From the NCBI RefSeq assembly GCF_949628215.1, contig NC_134281.1:43544512-43608511 (forward strand): a DNA stretch of 64,000 nt, written 5' to 3'. A program made the position numbers and the translations under genes. Of this stretch, positions 33,101-47,105 are shown one piece after another (positions within the stretch are counted from its first letter, which is position 1; the number at the start of each line of letters is the position of its first letter). The stretch is from Phalacrocorax aristotelis (lineage: Eukaryota; Chordata; Aves; Suliformes; Phalacrocoracidae). The notes beneath the pieces are model-generated. The model saw only the letters and a program-made list of their open reading frames with translations, was not told the origin of the DNA and searched no databases.

Positions 33101-36100
33101 ACTGCTGTTACACTAAGCAGCACATGAACATGTATTTCTGTGCTAGGAATACCAGCACACCTGGTATAGATCCAGCTGAAACCTGTTTCCAAGGGACACC
33201 CTGTCACAGTCCAGCAAAACTCACTAATGCAAGACTGTTGTGGGTATTCAGACTGATAGTTCTTATTCTCAATTTTGTGCCATTACATCTAGGTAGCTCC
33301 CCTAAGGACTAAACCTAGCTTTTTGCTCTTTCACACCCTTCAGGTACTTTATGATGACATCGCATTTTCACTTCCCTCTCCCTACCCAGATAGCCTTGAT
33401 TCAGACTGAATCCCTGCATTCTCTTATCATTTATGTTTCTCCATTTTAGTTTCCAATGAGTTTGTCAACATCTTTCTTTGACTGTGCAAGAATACTCATT
33501 ATTGTGTGATTCTGTATCACTGAGTTGTTTCAGTGACATTTCCCACTTAGGAAGGAAATGCCAGACTTCCACAGTGTCTTTGCTTTTCACAGCTTAGGTC
33601 AAACCCTGCCTGAACACTAACATACTTTCCTGCATGTTAATTTTAGTTAATAGCTATTCAGTAAAACAATGCATCCAGCTCAAGATATATGGCACAAATT
33701 AAGCTGAATGCCCAAACAAATTCAGCAACACACCCTGGCCTCAGTGGGCTCTTTAAGTCCAGTGTAACATGCATTTACATTGTTTTATTTCTCTCTCAAA
33801 CTGTAACTTGCTCCCTGTGGGGTTACACTGAGTTAGTTTCATTTTCACATTGTAGTAGCACCACGATAGTCTTGCATTTAAATAGTCTCATTTCATTTTG
33901 ATATCATGATGTCATCTCCACAGAGGCGTATTGAGACTGTCTGGAGAATTCAGTGGTAATGCCAAGGCAGAATCAAGCAGCACTACCCAAGCTAGCCAGT
34001 TGGCTAGACACACTGCTGTGCTGCACAGCAAGCACAACTTAAATTTCTGAGCCCAGTTCTGTTCTCTGGACTGATAATGCAGTGTATTTTTGCATCCTTT
34101 AAGGTCAGTTCACTCTCTCACTGGCAGGAACCATATGGGTATGTGAAATAAGGTCTTTGGGAAAACTAGTTTTGGTCACGTGCAGGTCAGCGGTAGCTGG
34201 GATAGGACATGGGCAGGGTTGGTTATGCCGGTGTTTCTGCATGGCTGTAGTCAGTGGAGAATATTCTATGGTGTCTAGTGATGACTAAAGCTACCTGCTG
34301 GAAAATCCCATGGCAAGGCAAGGAAGGGTGAATCCATTCCCTGTGCACCATGGAATATGGGTGACTCTGACCTACCACCTGGCTGTTCTGGAGCCAAGAA
34401 CAACTAGACATTAATGAGCAGATGCCCAGAGTCCTCTGAGGACCATGTATACACAGCTACTGCAGTGCCCTAAGTACCCTGAATACCATGGTAACGCAGA
34501 GCACTTCCAACTGTAAATGTCAACACCCTGATGGCAATCCCTGTACATCTGTCTGCAGTCCGCATTTCATAAACAACTCGCAAGTTGTGTCCTGCCACAT
34601 GAGAATTTGTGCTAGACCACCCTCTCCACTCAGGGAAGGAGGGATCCAAGTTTCAACTGTTAATACCATGTCTCCTAGGCCAGGAAGCAGCTCTGGGACT
34701 TTGCCCCACATCCTCAGCTCCAGCAAGTATCTTGACTTCATGGCAGCAGCAGAGCCAATATTTTAGGTCAAGGGGTTTTTTAGTTATAGAGCTGCCATTA
34801 AATCAGTCTAACACAGTCATAACAGTATTTATGGGAAGATTAGACATGTGACTGCAGCCAAAGGAAATACAGAGATTCTCACTTCTTGGTGGAGCATTCA
34901 CTTGGAAGGGAAACCCTAGGTTTAAGGTGCATATTTTTCCCTACTGTAATAAGATTTCCAGGGACAAATTCAGTTAGGCTGTTTGAAGGTGAAGTCTGTG
35001 TAGTTAGTGTTTTTCTTTTGATTATTTTGTTTAAAAATAAATGAGTTCTGCAGCTTTTGAGCTTGAGGGTTAGTGGTTTGGTTTTAATTCTCCCCAAAAG
35101 CAGCAAGACTACTTAGTGTGAACCTACAAAAGCAATTCTGTGAAGCTGCTGGTTTTAGGCATTTCTAGAATAACGCAAGAATAAAACCATTTGTTAGAGC
35201 TACCTCTGGGATCCAGTGCCTATATACATTTGTCAAAGGACACAATATTGAATGTTTCATTTTCTAAACACTAGGCCAAGATAAATTATATCTGGGTGTT
35301 GAGCCTTCCTGATAGAAGTCAGTGACATATCAATAACAGGATTCAGCTTCCCTCTGAAATTTTAAAGTAAATATGCTAGGATCCTTGTGGGAAATAGTAG
35401 GTTTTGTTTCATGGACTTCTGCAAGGAGTATTGTCAGTGGAGCCTACTTTTTAATCTGGGTGATAGACTAATGGGAAAATAAGTGTAAAAAGACACAAAC
35501 TAAACAGGATTGGGGTGATGCTTTGGAACGAGTCTTTCTGGTTGATAAAGCAGTGAGGGCATTTGGAAGCCTGAACTTATGCAAGTTCTTTAAGCTTAGA
35601 GATGAGTAAATGAATGCTTTTTAAAGGTCAGATGAGGCTTGGAAGTTAAACTGAGTGGGAAAGGCAGACAAACAATATATGGAACTGGATATTTACTGCA
35701 TTAGTCTGACTTTAGAGGCCTGGGCCAAATTTTCTCCTAAGTCTTGAATAACAATTAGTTTGGTGATTTGATGCCAAATTTCACTTTTCACATTAGACAC
35801 AAGTGCAGTTCTGAAACGTTTGTTATGATTGACATTTTATATTGATTTTAAAGTACTTTTGCTCACTTATATGGTCCTCAGTAGCACTTTCATGGACTGT
35901 CTTTCAAGGGTGACTTTTCACTTATCCTCTCCAAAGGGTGTCTGCTAATTTGCTGTGACATTCATATTCATCACAACCTGGAAACAGTTAAGGCCTGAGC
36001 TTTATGCCCTATGGCTTTGAAATCATAATTTTCCTTATAGGCAGAATACTGACTCTGCTTTTTTCCACTTTGAATTTGAAAGCAAATTCTTAGTGGCTGA

Positions 36101-36620
36101 GATTCTCCCAGGACTTTAAACCTCAATACACAAGTACCAGGTAGGTAGCTGTGAGAGTCAGAGATTGCTGGGGTCCTTATTTATCCCTTACTCAGATACC
36201 CAAGATGCAAAGAAAAGTTGAATTCATCTTATCCTCAGCAGTAGGTGCGCAGTTCCTTCACTGGCTTATGCTGCAGTGAGATGCCATACAAAGATGTGAT
36301 AAACATGCTAAAAGGGAGAAAAGGGAATAAATGGAAGAGGCTGTACCCCAGATAGCAGAGGTAGTGAGGATAAAAAATGGAGAAACAAGCAAATCGAAAC
36401 AAAAGAAATGGAGAATTTCAACAAAGATTGAAAACTTACAACAGATTGACGTGTGCTGCGGTGGACAAACCATCCAGTAACACAAATGACAAAATAACAA
36501 AACCTCATGAACCCGAGTACCAGGTTCCCTTTTTCTCCATCAGAGAATATCAGAGAAATAGGTCGGCTTTCCCACCCTTTATCCCCAAAGAGAGGAAGAA
36601 TAAATAGTTCAGAGGCCAGG
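30131..36620. other. Non-coding stretch
   Basis: No gene is seen. It contains G/T-rich low-complexity sequence around 31850-31910, a (TTG)n run around 32075-32093 within T-rich sequence, and short tandem duplications such as ATCTAGGCAA near 31721-31740. Open frames are short and unsupported. Confidence 0.7.
32048..32112. repeat. T-rich / (TTG)n simple repeat
   Basis: T-runs flank about six TTG units, followed by TTTTG units. Confidence 0.8.
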
Positions 36621-36624
36621 GGCT

Positions 36625-36715
36625 ATACCTAAGAGTCCTAGGTTGTTTTCATTGCTTTGTCACAGGCTTCCTGTATAACCCAGGAAAATTAGTTCCTTCA
36701 GCTGAGCTCCAGTCC
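36625..36715 (-). repeat. MIR-like relic
   Basis: The + strand reads TTTGTCACAGGCTTCCTGTA, then TAACCCAGGAAAATTAGTTC. This resembles the reverse complement of the MIR core segment TGCCACAGACTTCCTGTGTGACCTTGGGCAAGTCAC. Confidence 0.4.
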
Positions 36716-39179
36716 AGCAGTAGCGAAGTGATATAGCTGCTTCCTTACCTCCAAAGAATATGAAAATACATGTGTTATGAACTGCAGAGCTGATTGATGT
36801 GGACAAGGATGAAAGTGTGTTTGGTGATACCATATTAGTCCCTTGGTATTTGCTGGCAACTTTTTGTTCTTGTTGATCAAAATGAGAGAAGGTAGCAATA
36901 TTTTGGAAGGAATGCTGGGACATTTGATCTTGAAATACTGTCATTGTCACTACAGGAACCTCCTCTCTTAACTTAGACTTGAAAAGGATTTTTTTTTCCC
37001 ATCAACTCTATGCAGATGTTCAGACCGGACTCACTGATTCCTAAAGGCTGTGTTTCATTGTAAGTTACTATTTTACCTGTACCTGTCTGCCATGTAATGT
37101 GAATTAATGCTAGCCCTCAGTAACTCTACTTTTAGTTATACTCTCCAGGGTTTAGTGGCTTATAGGATTATAGAGTTGAATTCATCTAAGTAAAGAAAAG
37201 GAGAGTGAGAAATCATACTTTTGCTAATACTGAGAAATGTTTATATAGCTGCATGTTTCTACTTCTTTTACATTAAACATTGTTTTATTCATGCTTATTA
37301 TATTTTCCTGAGTAATATTCATACAAAGCAAGGCATCTCCCTTCTCTTTTGTATTTAATTATATTTATATTATTTGTTTACTGATGGCAAATACTTTCAT
37401 AGATGAAAGTAGATAAAAGGAATAGATGAATCAATCACGTAAGATAGGAGAAATGTGTATTTGCAACAATCTGCTGTTTTTGAAAAACTGGGGCAAGCAA
37501 GAACGTGATACTTTCTGGTTACACTTACTACTGTTACTGTACAAGAATACAGTATAGCAAACAGAACTTATCTTTATCTCCAAGACATTATAGAAAGACT
37601 AGACCTATTAGGTTAGCTGAAAGGAGGTCAGGCTGGGAAAGGAAAGGTTACGTTGCTCTCTGCAAGAGTCACTGATGACCAGAACCACAACCTGGAATCC
37701 TAAGGCTGTCAAATATCCTTCGCTGAAGTAATCTGTAAAGTCAACACACTTCCCAACAAAATGTTGTTGTGAAATATAGTGTTCATACCATAAGAAAGTT
37801 GATATTTTCAGATTTTTAAAATCTTGGCCATTGCAGCTTCTCTTTAATATTTTAAGTTATTAAATCTGTTAGGCTTCATGAAAATGTTCTGTTGGCATCA
37901 ATCTCCCAGCTCATGCCCATCTCTGTTATTTCTGAGTCCTTAATATTAATTTCTGTTGTGTTTTCAAATGAGTTACTTCTGCAGCTATAAAGCCTAGAGT
38001 ACCTTTCTTGTCCTTATATAATGCTAAATAAGGGAGAAATTTATTGCATCAGTAAGGAATCATTGCCCTAGAATCGTAGCTATTGTTCCAAATATTTTAA
38101 AGAGTTGCACCAAACACATGGGATGCAGAAGTACCACTAATAGCTATGGAAGTTCATTTACTAGTCAGGTGTATTAATTCAACTAAGGACCAGATGTAGC
38201 ATTTCTGTAATCAGGTACAGAATGCTAAAGTTATAAAGCAACATAAAGAAATTTAGAGAAAAGTAAAACACAGTGTTTGCTGTGAAGATCACTAGTCCAT
38301 ATCACGTATGGTACGGTATCACTAGCTATCAATAAATACTTTGTTGTTAAGGTCCCTGTAGTCAGCCCCTAGCAAAGCTATGTTCACGTACAGAAGGGTA
38401 GCACATTAATTACTTTCAGATAATTTGTACAGATCCTCCGCTATTGTTGCACATTTGCTTTTCAGATTTATCACTTCGATTCATTTTTCAAAATCTTGAT
38501 ATTTGAAATAATTAAGTGTATTAGTCATATAAACAAAGCTGTTATAGCATATTTGACTTTAGTGGGCATGTTATGGCCTGTAAGGCCCTTATACATCTGT
38601 AATTTGCTTTATTATATTAATCTATCATGTACAATCAGTTCAGTATAAATCTTTTAAGGCAACATTCCTGCTTCACTGAAGCCAGTGGCAAACTCTCACC
38701 AAATGTAAGTTTCCTCCAATTTCAAGACCATGATTCAGAAATTACCTCAAATGTTTAATAAGACTGAATATTGTGCCAAAGGTGTTTTGCTGTGGTAGGC
38801 TACAGTTCAGAAAGCTCTTACTGGTCCCAGAACACATTCCTGCTGTTGGTCACTGCCTGCTTACCAGTTCCTATTATTTTAAAAGGGAAGCCCTACAAGC
38901 TGGCCAGCTTCATTTTCTGTGTTTGTCATTCAGATGTAGATGCGCATCAGCATTTAGACTACAAAGCAGTCTTGAAATATATTCTTGCTTTACACTTCTT
39001 AGGCTATAGTTTATATTTCAATAGATGTATTGTGTTCTAAAGTAGCCGAAGGGGGGGAAAAAAAGGAGTCCCTTTAATTTCTCCTTCCCCCCAGTATTGC
39101 TCTTATTGATTGGTCCTTACTGGTGAATAATGACTTTCTTAAAGTGGAAACAGATTACAAAGTCAAATCCAAGAGCATT
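36716..39179. other. Non-coding stretch
   Basis: AT-rich sequence with no supported gene or repeat. The open frame pair at 38771-39040 has no recognisable domain. Confidence 0.7.
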
Positions 39180-39284
39180 CAGGCCAAATTCTGCTTTCAC
39201 TGGCACCAATATAAATCCAGAGACACTCAAATGGATTACAGATTTACACTGGTGTAACTGAAAGCAGAATTTTGCCCTTAGTCT
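39180..39284. repeat. Palindromic ancient repeat with terminal inverted repeats
   Basis: The left arm (GGCCAAATTCTGCTTTCACT...ATAAATCC) and right arm (GGATTACAGATTTACAC...GAAAGCAGAATTTTGCCC) are imperfect inverted repeats of about 45 bp around a short centre. It resembles foldback elements common in turtle, crocodile and bird genomes. No coding capacity; MITE-like. Confidence 0.6.
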
Positions 39285-42200
39285 TTAACAACTCATTAGG
39301 GATAAATAGCCTTTTAGCTAATGAAAATGTAGCGTTTTTGTTAACAACTTCATAATGATATACACCAAGTGCTACATTGCCTTGATAATTGGAAAATTTA
39401 CTTGCCTTTTTCCTTTAGTAAAACATGGACACTGTTGTAGTTGTTCCACAGTAAAATAATTGAGCCATAAAATCCAGACACCCAGAACATGCTCATAGCA
39501 TTTAAGGATAAGCAAAATGCAACTGTAAGCAACTAAGTCATACTCAAAACTGGCTGAAAACAGAACTGTGAAAAATATGATAGTGTTGAGTACCCCAGTG
39601 CCAAATGGGGACATATGCTTTTGCATGCAATTTTTCGAAAACTCTTCCTCCACCCCAGCTGGAATTTTGTTCTCTGTCAGAAAATGTGTAGTGAACCTTG
39701 AAAAGTGAACGACCATGTCAAAGGTGTGAATGTCAAGTTGGATGCAGGCTTTTGACTTTTTCCTGAATCCTAGCTATTTTTTTTGCTCCTGCTCAGTTTG
39801 ATTCAGCCTTGACAGGTTCTGTAGAGAAACAACCTTTTCCTTCCCACATGCAACAGGAAGCTTTTCAGGTTTGGTCTCAAACACCTACTGTTTGGCTCAG
39901 CAGCTCTGAATACCTGTCCTATAAGGTTTTGAAGTGGCAGTGCCAATATTGGAGGCAGTGTATTTTGCTCACTTGGCTCTGGGGCTGAAGTTTTCCATTC
40001 TCCAAACTCCTCTTACCTGTGAGGATATTAACAAAACCCTCTTGTCTTATTGTCAGCCAATCTGTTATCAGAAAATAATTCCACTTAAATATACATCATT
40101 AATGTCTTCATTAAGGCTTTATTACAGAATCTTTACTTGCTCTGTCGGGGAACAGCAAAAGCCAACAGCTCCCTGGGGGATGGGGAGCCAAAAGCAATAA
40201 CAACCAGCAAAGCAGGGGCTTCACCAGCCAGAGCCACATCCCACAGTACCTGTGCTGTGCAAATAGGACAGATGCAAATGTGGTGGCCAGGTCCAATTAG
40301 GAGTCCAGATCAGGAGACATCATGGTGACAGGACAGATCTGAGATCAAGCCAGGAAGTCAATCTATAGGTGAGGATCAGCACTTGCCACAGGGGCCCGTA
40401 GTGATGAGGCAGGGCCAAGGTCAAGCCAGCAAGTTAGCCTGCAGGTTGATGTCTGGATCGAGGAGCACCAAGGCCAGGAACAGGCATGGCTGCAGTGACA
40501 CTAGAAACCAGTGCTACTCCAGCACACCTCAGGAAGGACCTTAAATAGAGTTTGTTGTCTCATGGGTGTGGGTAGAAGCCCCAGGTAAGGCTAGTCAGGG
40601 CCATTAAGGGTTTCAGTGTCAGAGTCTGGCAGGTATTTGGTATGGTATCTGCCAGGTAGTGGTGAATTCCACTAGGAAATGGTAAACCTGTACATTGTGG
40701 CATACCATGGCTCAATAAATCTCTAAGAGTTTTAAACTGTCAAATGTGATTCAGAAGTTGTACTTTGATTCCCACAGTTGTCACAGTGCACAGAACTGGT
40801 GCATGGGTCTATTCCTGGCTAGAGCAAATCACTTCCCCTTTATGCTTCTTTGATTTCCCCACTATCATAATCTTTTTTGCTTGGAAGTTCTTTGCTTTGG
40901 GGATTAATTCTTGCTGTGTATTTGGAGTGTTCAGTAAAAAAATGTTACCTGAAAATGCTAGATTCTTCTGTACTATAAATCATATTTTGATAATATTTTG
41001 GAGAAAACATGACTAATATGTTTCTGTAAGGAAAAAGAGTTTCTGTTGCTTTGATTTACTGCTATTCCGATTAACTTCTCTGTATGTTTGTTTAGGTCTG
41101 AGTAACTGAACTACAGTATTCACAGTGGAGTCAAACCCTATGTTTGACCTTTAGACCAAGTACAATTCATAGACCATGCCACTGTGGAACACTTCTTCCA
41201 AGTATTTAAGGAACGTGGTAGTTAAATTAAATATGTACCTTTGTCTGTATGTCCATAGGAATAGGTGGGCATATGTTACATTAATTACCTTAAAAGCAGT
41301 TTTCAACCAGCTATTTAATACCCACCTATGGCAGCAGAACTGCTGTTAAAACATTGAGGATGCTTTGCACGTATTTCCGTGGGTTTTAAGTCTTTGTGAG
41401 TTTCACTTTCCCTTTGTTGCTGTATTATTAGGTATGGAGACAGATAACTCAAAAAGCAGAAAAGTGATTTTATTGTCCATTTCTCAAAATCTGCTTATTA
41501 GGTTAAAGTCAAACATTTCTGCTTTCTATTGTATTTACAAAAGCAATAGTAATAAATATTGACAAAGCTAAACAGCCTCTGGGAAGGAGCAGCCTAGAAT
41601 TGCTATGCAAACATGCTTTAAAAATTACCTACAGACAATACTGCTGTATTAAAATAATAATCCAAATAAGAGTACTTGCTTGACTACTACTTGTTTTGCT
41701 TCCCTTTACGTTGGGGAATAATGACGGAACTTGTGCTCGCTTTGAATGAAAAATATCAATTGGGGAGTGGATTTACATAATAAAATTAATAGAGCATGGA
41801 AAGCTTTCAGCATCACTTTCTGCTTTTCCTCTGTGTGTCACAGGAGTTATATTTAAAAAGACAGATGATTGCAAGTTTGTTTAGGAAAACAAATCCTCTG
41901 GGCTGCATGTATGAGATCTTTACATATGACAGCTGGCCCGACTTACAAAACACTCAGGCTCCTCCTTTTCTGTTCCTATAAAGAAAATCAGTAATTGTGC
42001 AGGGTGCCACATATGGGGCAAAATGTTGTCATTTACCCACTCTCATATTTACTAGCCTGGTTGTCTCCATGTAGAGTTGCCATTCTTAGTTATGTTCTCT
42101 GGAGTGCACCTACCAAAAAGCAGATGGAAACAAACGTCTATTATCCAGTCCAACACAAAATTTTATTTATGTAAGTGCAAAGCACTTACAAAGGGAAGAT

Positions 42201-43714
42201 TTTGCAGGAAAATAACTTAGCACCTTTGCACCATAATGAGCCACTGGTTAATCATTTCGTGGTTGTCTGTGTCTGGCCTTTCTGTTACAGCAGAGTAAGC
42301 CAAGTGTTGTCTTTTTCCAGCAGTGCAAGCCAAGCGATCTTCTTCCAGAGTCTGATGGGGAAGGGACTAGTGCTAGAGTTGAAGGACCTAGGTCTGGAAA
42401 GCGTGGTTTCTCATGGATCATAAGGGGTATGTCACTTAGCTCCAGATTCATTACTTCCCGCAACCATCCATCTTTACAGTGAGCAATTATGGTTGGGTTT
42501 TTTTACTACTTTTGAAAATCTTCATACCCAGAAATCTGTGGCTCTCCATAAAACGGAAGGGAGGTCTGTTTTGTTGAGCCAACTGGATGAACAGCGAACT
42601 GGCTACGCCTCAGGAGAGAAAGACCAAGAGAAAAGGGGGAGGAGAAGAGCGGTTTCAACATCTGAGCTCCTGGTTTGTCACACACAGATCCCTTCATTTA
42701 TTCACCCCTAAATCACAGTCTCTCTCTGGAAAAAGCTGTAAAAGTGATGTCTGGTCTTGTAGCCAAAATCTGTCTTATGTTTATGCCTGAAGCCTGTTTT
42801 ATACTCTTATTATCCTGTAATGCTGCCATTTTTGGATTGATGTTGAGTTGCTGTCTGTGGCCTGCTTCTGGCTCTCCAGATGGAGACATTAGGTGAGCTT
42901 TCTGCACTCCTTTGAGACTGAGCCTCTCTAGTTGGCAGTCAGTTTGCTGTCTGCTTTATGAATCCTGTTTTCAGGCTTCTAAGAATTCAGTTTTTGCTAA
43001 GACCAAAGAGGAATTTACTGATTTTGAGGTACAGACAAGTTTGCAATTAGCTACTAATGGAAACTTCATGGTGCCCCAAGGGCGATGAATCAAGGAAGGT
43101 TCAAGTTAAAAAAAAAGTTTCAGGGTCTGTAGAAGAGTGAAGAAGTGGTTTCCTAGATCTCACTCTCTTTTGTGATAAATCAGATAGGCAATTTCTGGTT
43201 GACTTCCATTGTTTCCAGTCATGTCAATAAGGACCCACTTAATACTCAAATCTCTTTTGTTATTTTTACATATAAATTCCATTTCATAACAACAATAATA
43301 CTTTCCAGGCAGCTCATTTGAGGATGATTACACTACTTCAGAGGCAATAAAACTCACTTGGTTGCATTATACAATTCAAGGTGTGTGAAGCAGACAATTG
43401 CCTATAAACATGCTGCCTGATGGATGTTAATGCTTCACTATATTTACTGTTTTCTGTTTGTGGCTTCAGGTGGCATGACAAACTTTTTCCCCGGGATTAA
43501 ATTTGGAAAATATTTTGCTTTTTCTTGGCAGAGCATTCTTTCTAGTCTGGCAGTTAATGTGCCTCAGATATGCTCTAAAAATTGAAGAGAATATCCTAAT
43601 CTTCACACTTTGGCTAGAGGTTTTACTGTGTAAGAAAAATGTCTGATTTATTGTTTACGTGACAGAGAGTATCTTTACAGAAATGCATAATTTATGCCAG
43701 AGTGTTTTAACTTG
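39285..43714. other. Non-coding stretch
   Basis: No gene is seen. A GC-richer block at 40130-40640 has an internal degenerate direct repeat (40343 and 40419). The rest is ordinary AT-rich sequence with short open frames only. Confidence 0.7.
40343..40451. repeat. Degenerate ~76-bp direct repeat within a GC-richer block
   Basis: GATCAAGCCAGGAAGTCAAT at 40343 recurs as GGTCAAGCCAGCAAGTTAGC at 40419, with related sequence continuing in both. The surrounding 40130-40640 is GC-richer than its flanks and may be an unclassified old element. Confidence 0.4.
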
Positions 43715-43920
43715 TATGCTTAAATTAGGCACCTAACTTTGCTTAATTTCCCAAATTTCCCAGTTTACATCAGCACATATGCATGCGCTGAAGTGTTTTC
43801 TTGAAAAGACAAGTGATTTTGCAGTTGTTCATAAATGAGGTGAATATCAAAGTATTTGAGTAGATCAGCCCCTTAGAAACCAGAGATGCTTAGCTAAAAA
43901 AGAGTCCCCTGCTTGTCTGG
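43715..43920. repeat. Possible remnant of a second palindromic amniote repeat
   Basis: AAATTAGGCACCTAACTTTGC on the left and CAAAGTATTTGAGTAGATC on the right resemble the two ends of a foldback repeat (TTAGGCACCTAAC...AAATACCTTTGAGGATC) frequent in sauropsids. The middle is unalignable. Confidence 0.3.
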
Positions 43921-45834
43921 CTGGATTTTAATTTAGATCTCTGGATTAAGACATCCATGGCTGAACATTTTGGCCATCATGTTTTCAGTGCTTACCAGTG
44001 ACAGTTTTAATTATTATAATTATTAATACAAAAAAAACCCCGAATACTTGACTGCTTCTTCCCGACTCTGTGGTCATTATCAAGAGGTTCAGTGTGTCTG
44101 TACTTATTTGGAAATGGAAAGATTGCCCTAGTAGATGAAAATCAAAAACCTCATGCATTTTATTCCTGTTTAGAGGGTCCACCCAATTCTGGCTAGCTAT
44201 TGTGAAAATATAAGTAGTAATAAGAATACAAATGCTGCTGGCCAGCTGTTTTGGCCTTCTGCAACACAGATAATTTACAACAAGGATTTACGCAAACTGT
44301 GGCAGACTGTTACATGAGAGGTTCATATGACAGACTTTCAGTGGTTTTGACATTTTGTGGTCAGGGCCTTCCATCCAGGATGCAGGTGCTGTTACGCAGA
44401 ACATTGTGTAACCCTGAGATACCCTCTGTTAATGTCTATGAGCAGGAATCTTAAGCTTTTACATCACTTCCATCTTATACTTTTATATCTTACTCTTTCA
44501 TGATAGTAATATGACAATTGGTTTTAACTGAGTTCTGTGTTCCTTGGGAGAATGGGGCTAGGAGAGATTTCCTGAGTTTCTGAGTCCTGCCTGGCGCCGC
44601 CTCTGGCAAGCATGTGCTGTAATCCCATTCACAAATAGTTAGGTTGTCTTGCCTCCACTATAAGTCTTCCCGAATCTTGGACTTCTTGTTATTAGAAACC
44701 ACCTAACTAGCTTCCTAATTTTGCTGCTGGTTGATTTATACTGGTAGTTTTGGGGCTGATAACACCCCTTCATTTCACACTTACTGCTAATGCCCTTTTT
44801 CTACATACTTCTTCCTTGAGGTATTTTGTCTTCCTGAGATATTTAGGAAAAGCATTTGTATCACTTTGACTATTTTATAAAGCACTTTTGGATCCATCCT
44901 CCAGGTGAATCTATGCAACCTGTCTATCTCTTCTCCTCAGCTATGATCTATAGTCATCTGAGCTGGCCCCTACCCTTTCTTTTCGTCTGCTCCTTTCCAG
45001 TAGAACTTCGTTGTGAGACAGATCATATAATCTAAACCTCATCTGGTCACTTTCTACCAAAGCTTAAATAATTGAAATGTCAATAACATACCATTTAAAA
45101 TCTATTCTACTTAATCTCCCAGAGTGGTGTGTTGGCAGATTGTGAATGTCACACTACTGATGAGCAAAGGACTTGGATAACTGTGAGCTTCTAATCAAGA
45201 GATTAATCTAAAATTGTATATCTGCGTAAGAAATGCTGGCACAGAAGGGTGAAGTACTCACTAAAAGCAGTTGGGCCTAAACTGATTACTAAAGCAATTC
45301 AGGGCATCAGGGACTCTACAGAATATAGGTTTCTGCAATGATTCAGCCCTCATAAGTCTGTTTGATTCTTCTCTGCTGCAGTGCTCCGTAACAGAGGCAG
45401 TGTTGCAGCATCCTCCTCTAGTCTATGCTCACGGAGCTGACTTCAGGAGCAGCAGGGAGACCCAGGGCTTACTGCACTAGCTGAAAATTGTCCATTCAGA
45501 TCGGGCTGGCTGCGCTGTTGTCAGTGTGCTCTCCCATGTGTATCCTAGTCCTCTTGATGAACCTTCAAAGTAACAAGTCTTGAGGCCGTGAATATCTGCA
45601 TCTCTCAGAATTATTGTCTCAAAGTATCTGCAAATTCAGATGGATGCCACCATGTCAGTTGCATTTAGAATATATTATCAGGACTTTATTTTCAGTTGTA
45701 AAAGATATTAGATTCCAGCCAAACACTCAGTAATGCTATTCTAGAATTTTGCAGTTTATTCTGGTGATTTGAATAATGACTAGAATAACAGTTTATTCTA
45801 ATCATTTGAACTGCACATCAACATGGTAACTGAG

Positions 45835-45910
45835 AATTTATTAATAATGCTTAGAGCTTACACGTTGCATTTCAAAGGTACTTACAGACACTAGGTAATT
45901 AATAGTCTGA
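45835..45910 (+). repeat. MIR1_Amn-like SINE relic (5' body)
   Basis: AATGCTTAGAGCTTACACGT, TTTCAAAGGTACTTACAGA and GGTAATTAATAG match in order the MIR-type AATACTTAGCACTTATATAG...TCAAAGCACTTTACAAA...ATTAAT. Confidence 0.5.
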
Positions 45911-46413
45911 TGACACTGATCTGTCTATAAACTTCAGTTCCTGTCACAGACCTTATTTCTTCTGAAGTAGTTATGATGGCTGAGATCTAAAGCACAAGTT
46001 TGCAGATCTCAGATGTCTCGGTGGGTCAATAGAAGACTTTGACTGTGGTCTTATGAGAGCTGGAACAGGGCACCCAAGCTTCAAGTCATCATCCTCTCTC
46101 TGGCCAGTAAGCAAAGGGAATGCTCCTTAGTAGTTTTTCTGTCTTTGAGTGATACCTGTATAAGCAGTTTATTCCCCACTGCCTGAAGAGGGGCAAGCTC
46201 CTCACACAGGAGCCGACAAAACCTAGCATGGGACAGTGAGTTTCCTACTCGGCAACTGAGTGTTCAGAGGCCCGCGTATGGATGCTAACTCTTCCTTCTG
46301 TGGGTGTGGTTTTCAGCACAGACCTTTTGACACCCTGAAGAGTGTCCTAAAAGAAGGCTGCTGCCTTTTCTGCAGCAGGACTTACTTAGGGCAAAGATAT
46401 GCGTGCCACAGAG

Positions 46414-46447
46414 CAGATGAGATGCCTCAGCAGATGAGATGCCTCAG
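46414..46447. repeat. 17-bp perfect tandem duplication
   Basis: CAGATGAGATGCCTCAG occurs twice in a row (46414-46430, 46431-46447). Confidence 0.9.
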
Positions 46448-47021
46448 CAGCCCTATGTTCCTGCTCTGGAGGTGGACTCAATATGGCAATCAGGCAGAGC
46501 TGCTGAGAGGTGGCTGTGGGTGATGCTGGGGTGAGGACGGGGGTGTCCATCATGCTGTACAAGATTAGCAGAGTCTAGTACAGACTAAATTTTGGAGTCC
46601 AGAGTAAGGAGGGGCACTGCCAGTGCCACAAGGCAGAGTGGCACAAATGAGTTGTGGTAGAAAGGTACCTTACTCGCAGAAACAGAATCTTTCCAGGTTT
46701 TATCAGTAAAGTGAAAACAGGATCAGTCAACTTGTGGATGAGAGATCTCTCATGACGCTTATGAATTACTGGCATCAATAGTTTGCAGTCAAAGGATCAG
46801 AGACTCAGGCCTAGTATTTTAATGCAGTTTATTATTTTCCCAACTGTTTCAGGATCTACTTGTCAGAGGTTAAATCCTGCCAGTGTAGTTCATAGGCTTT
46901 CTGATGACCTTGATATCTGAATGTGGGTTATCCTTTCCATGTTTAAAAATTTACTTTGGTGGTCTGCTCATTCCCCTTACTGAATACTCTGTACAGTTAC
47001 TTGGTATAAGTACTTGTTTAA

Positions 47022-47105
47022 AGATCAAGTAAGTAACCTACTGAAGATCACACAGGAAAACTAGAACAGACAGGAATGGTAACATGGAGTCTTTGCTTAG
47101 CATCA
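47022..47105 (+). repeat. MIR-like relic
   Basis: TCAAGTAAGTAACCTACTGA followed by AGATCACACAGGAAAACTAG parallels MIR GTTAAGTAACTTGCCCAAGG and TCACACAGC. GACAGGAATGG then parallels the CAGGAATNGAACC end. Confidence 0.45.
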
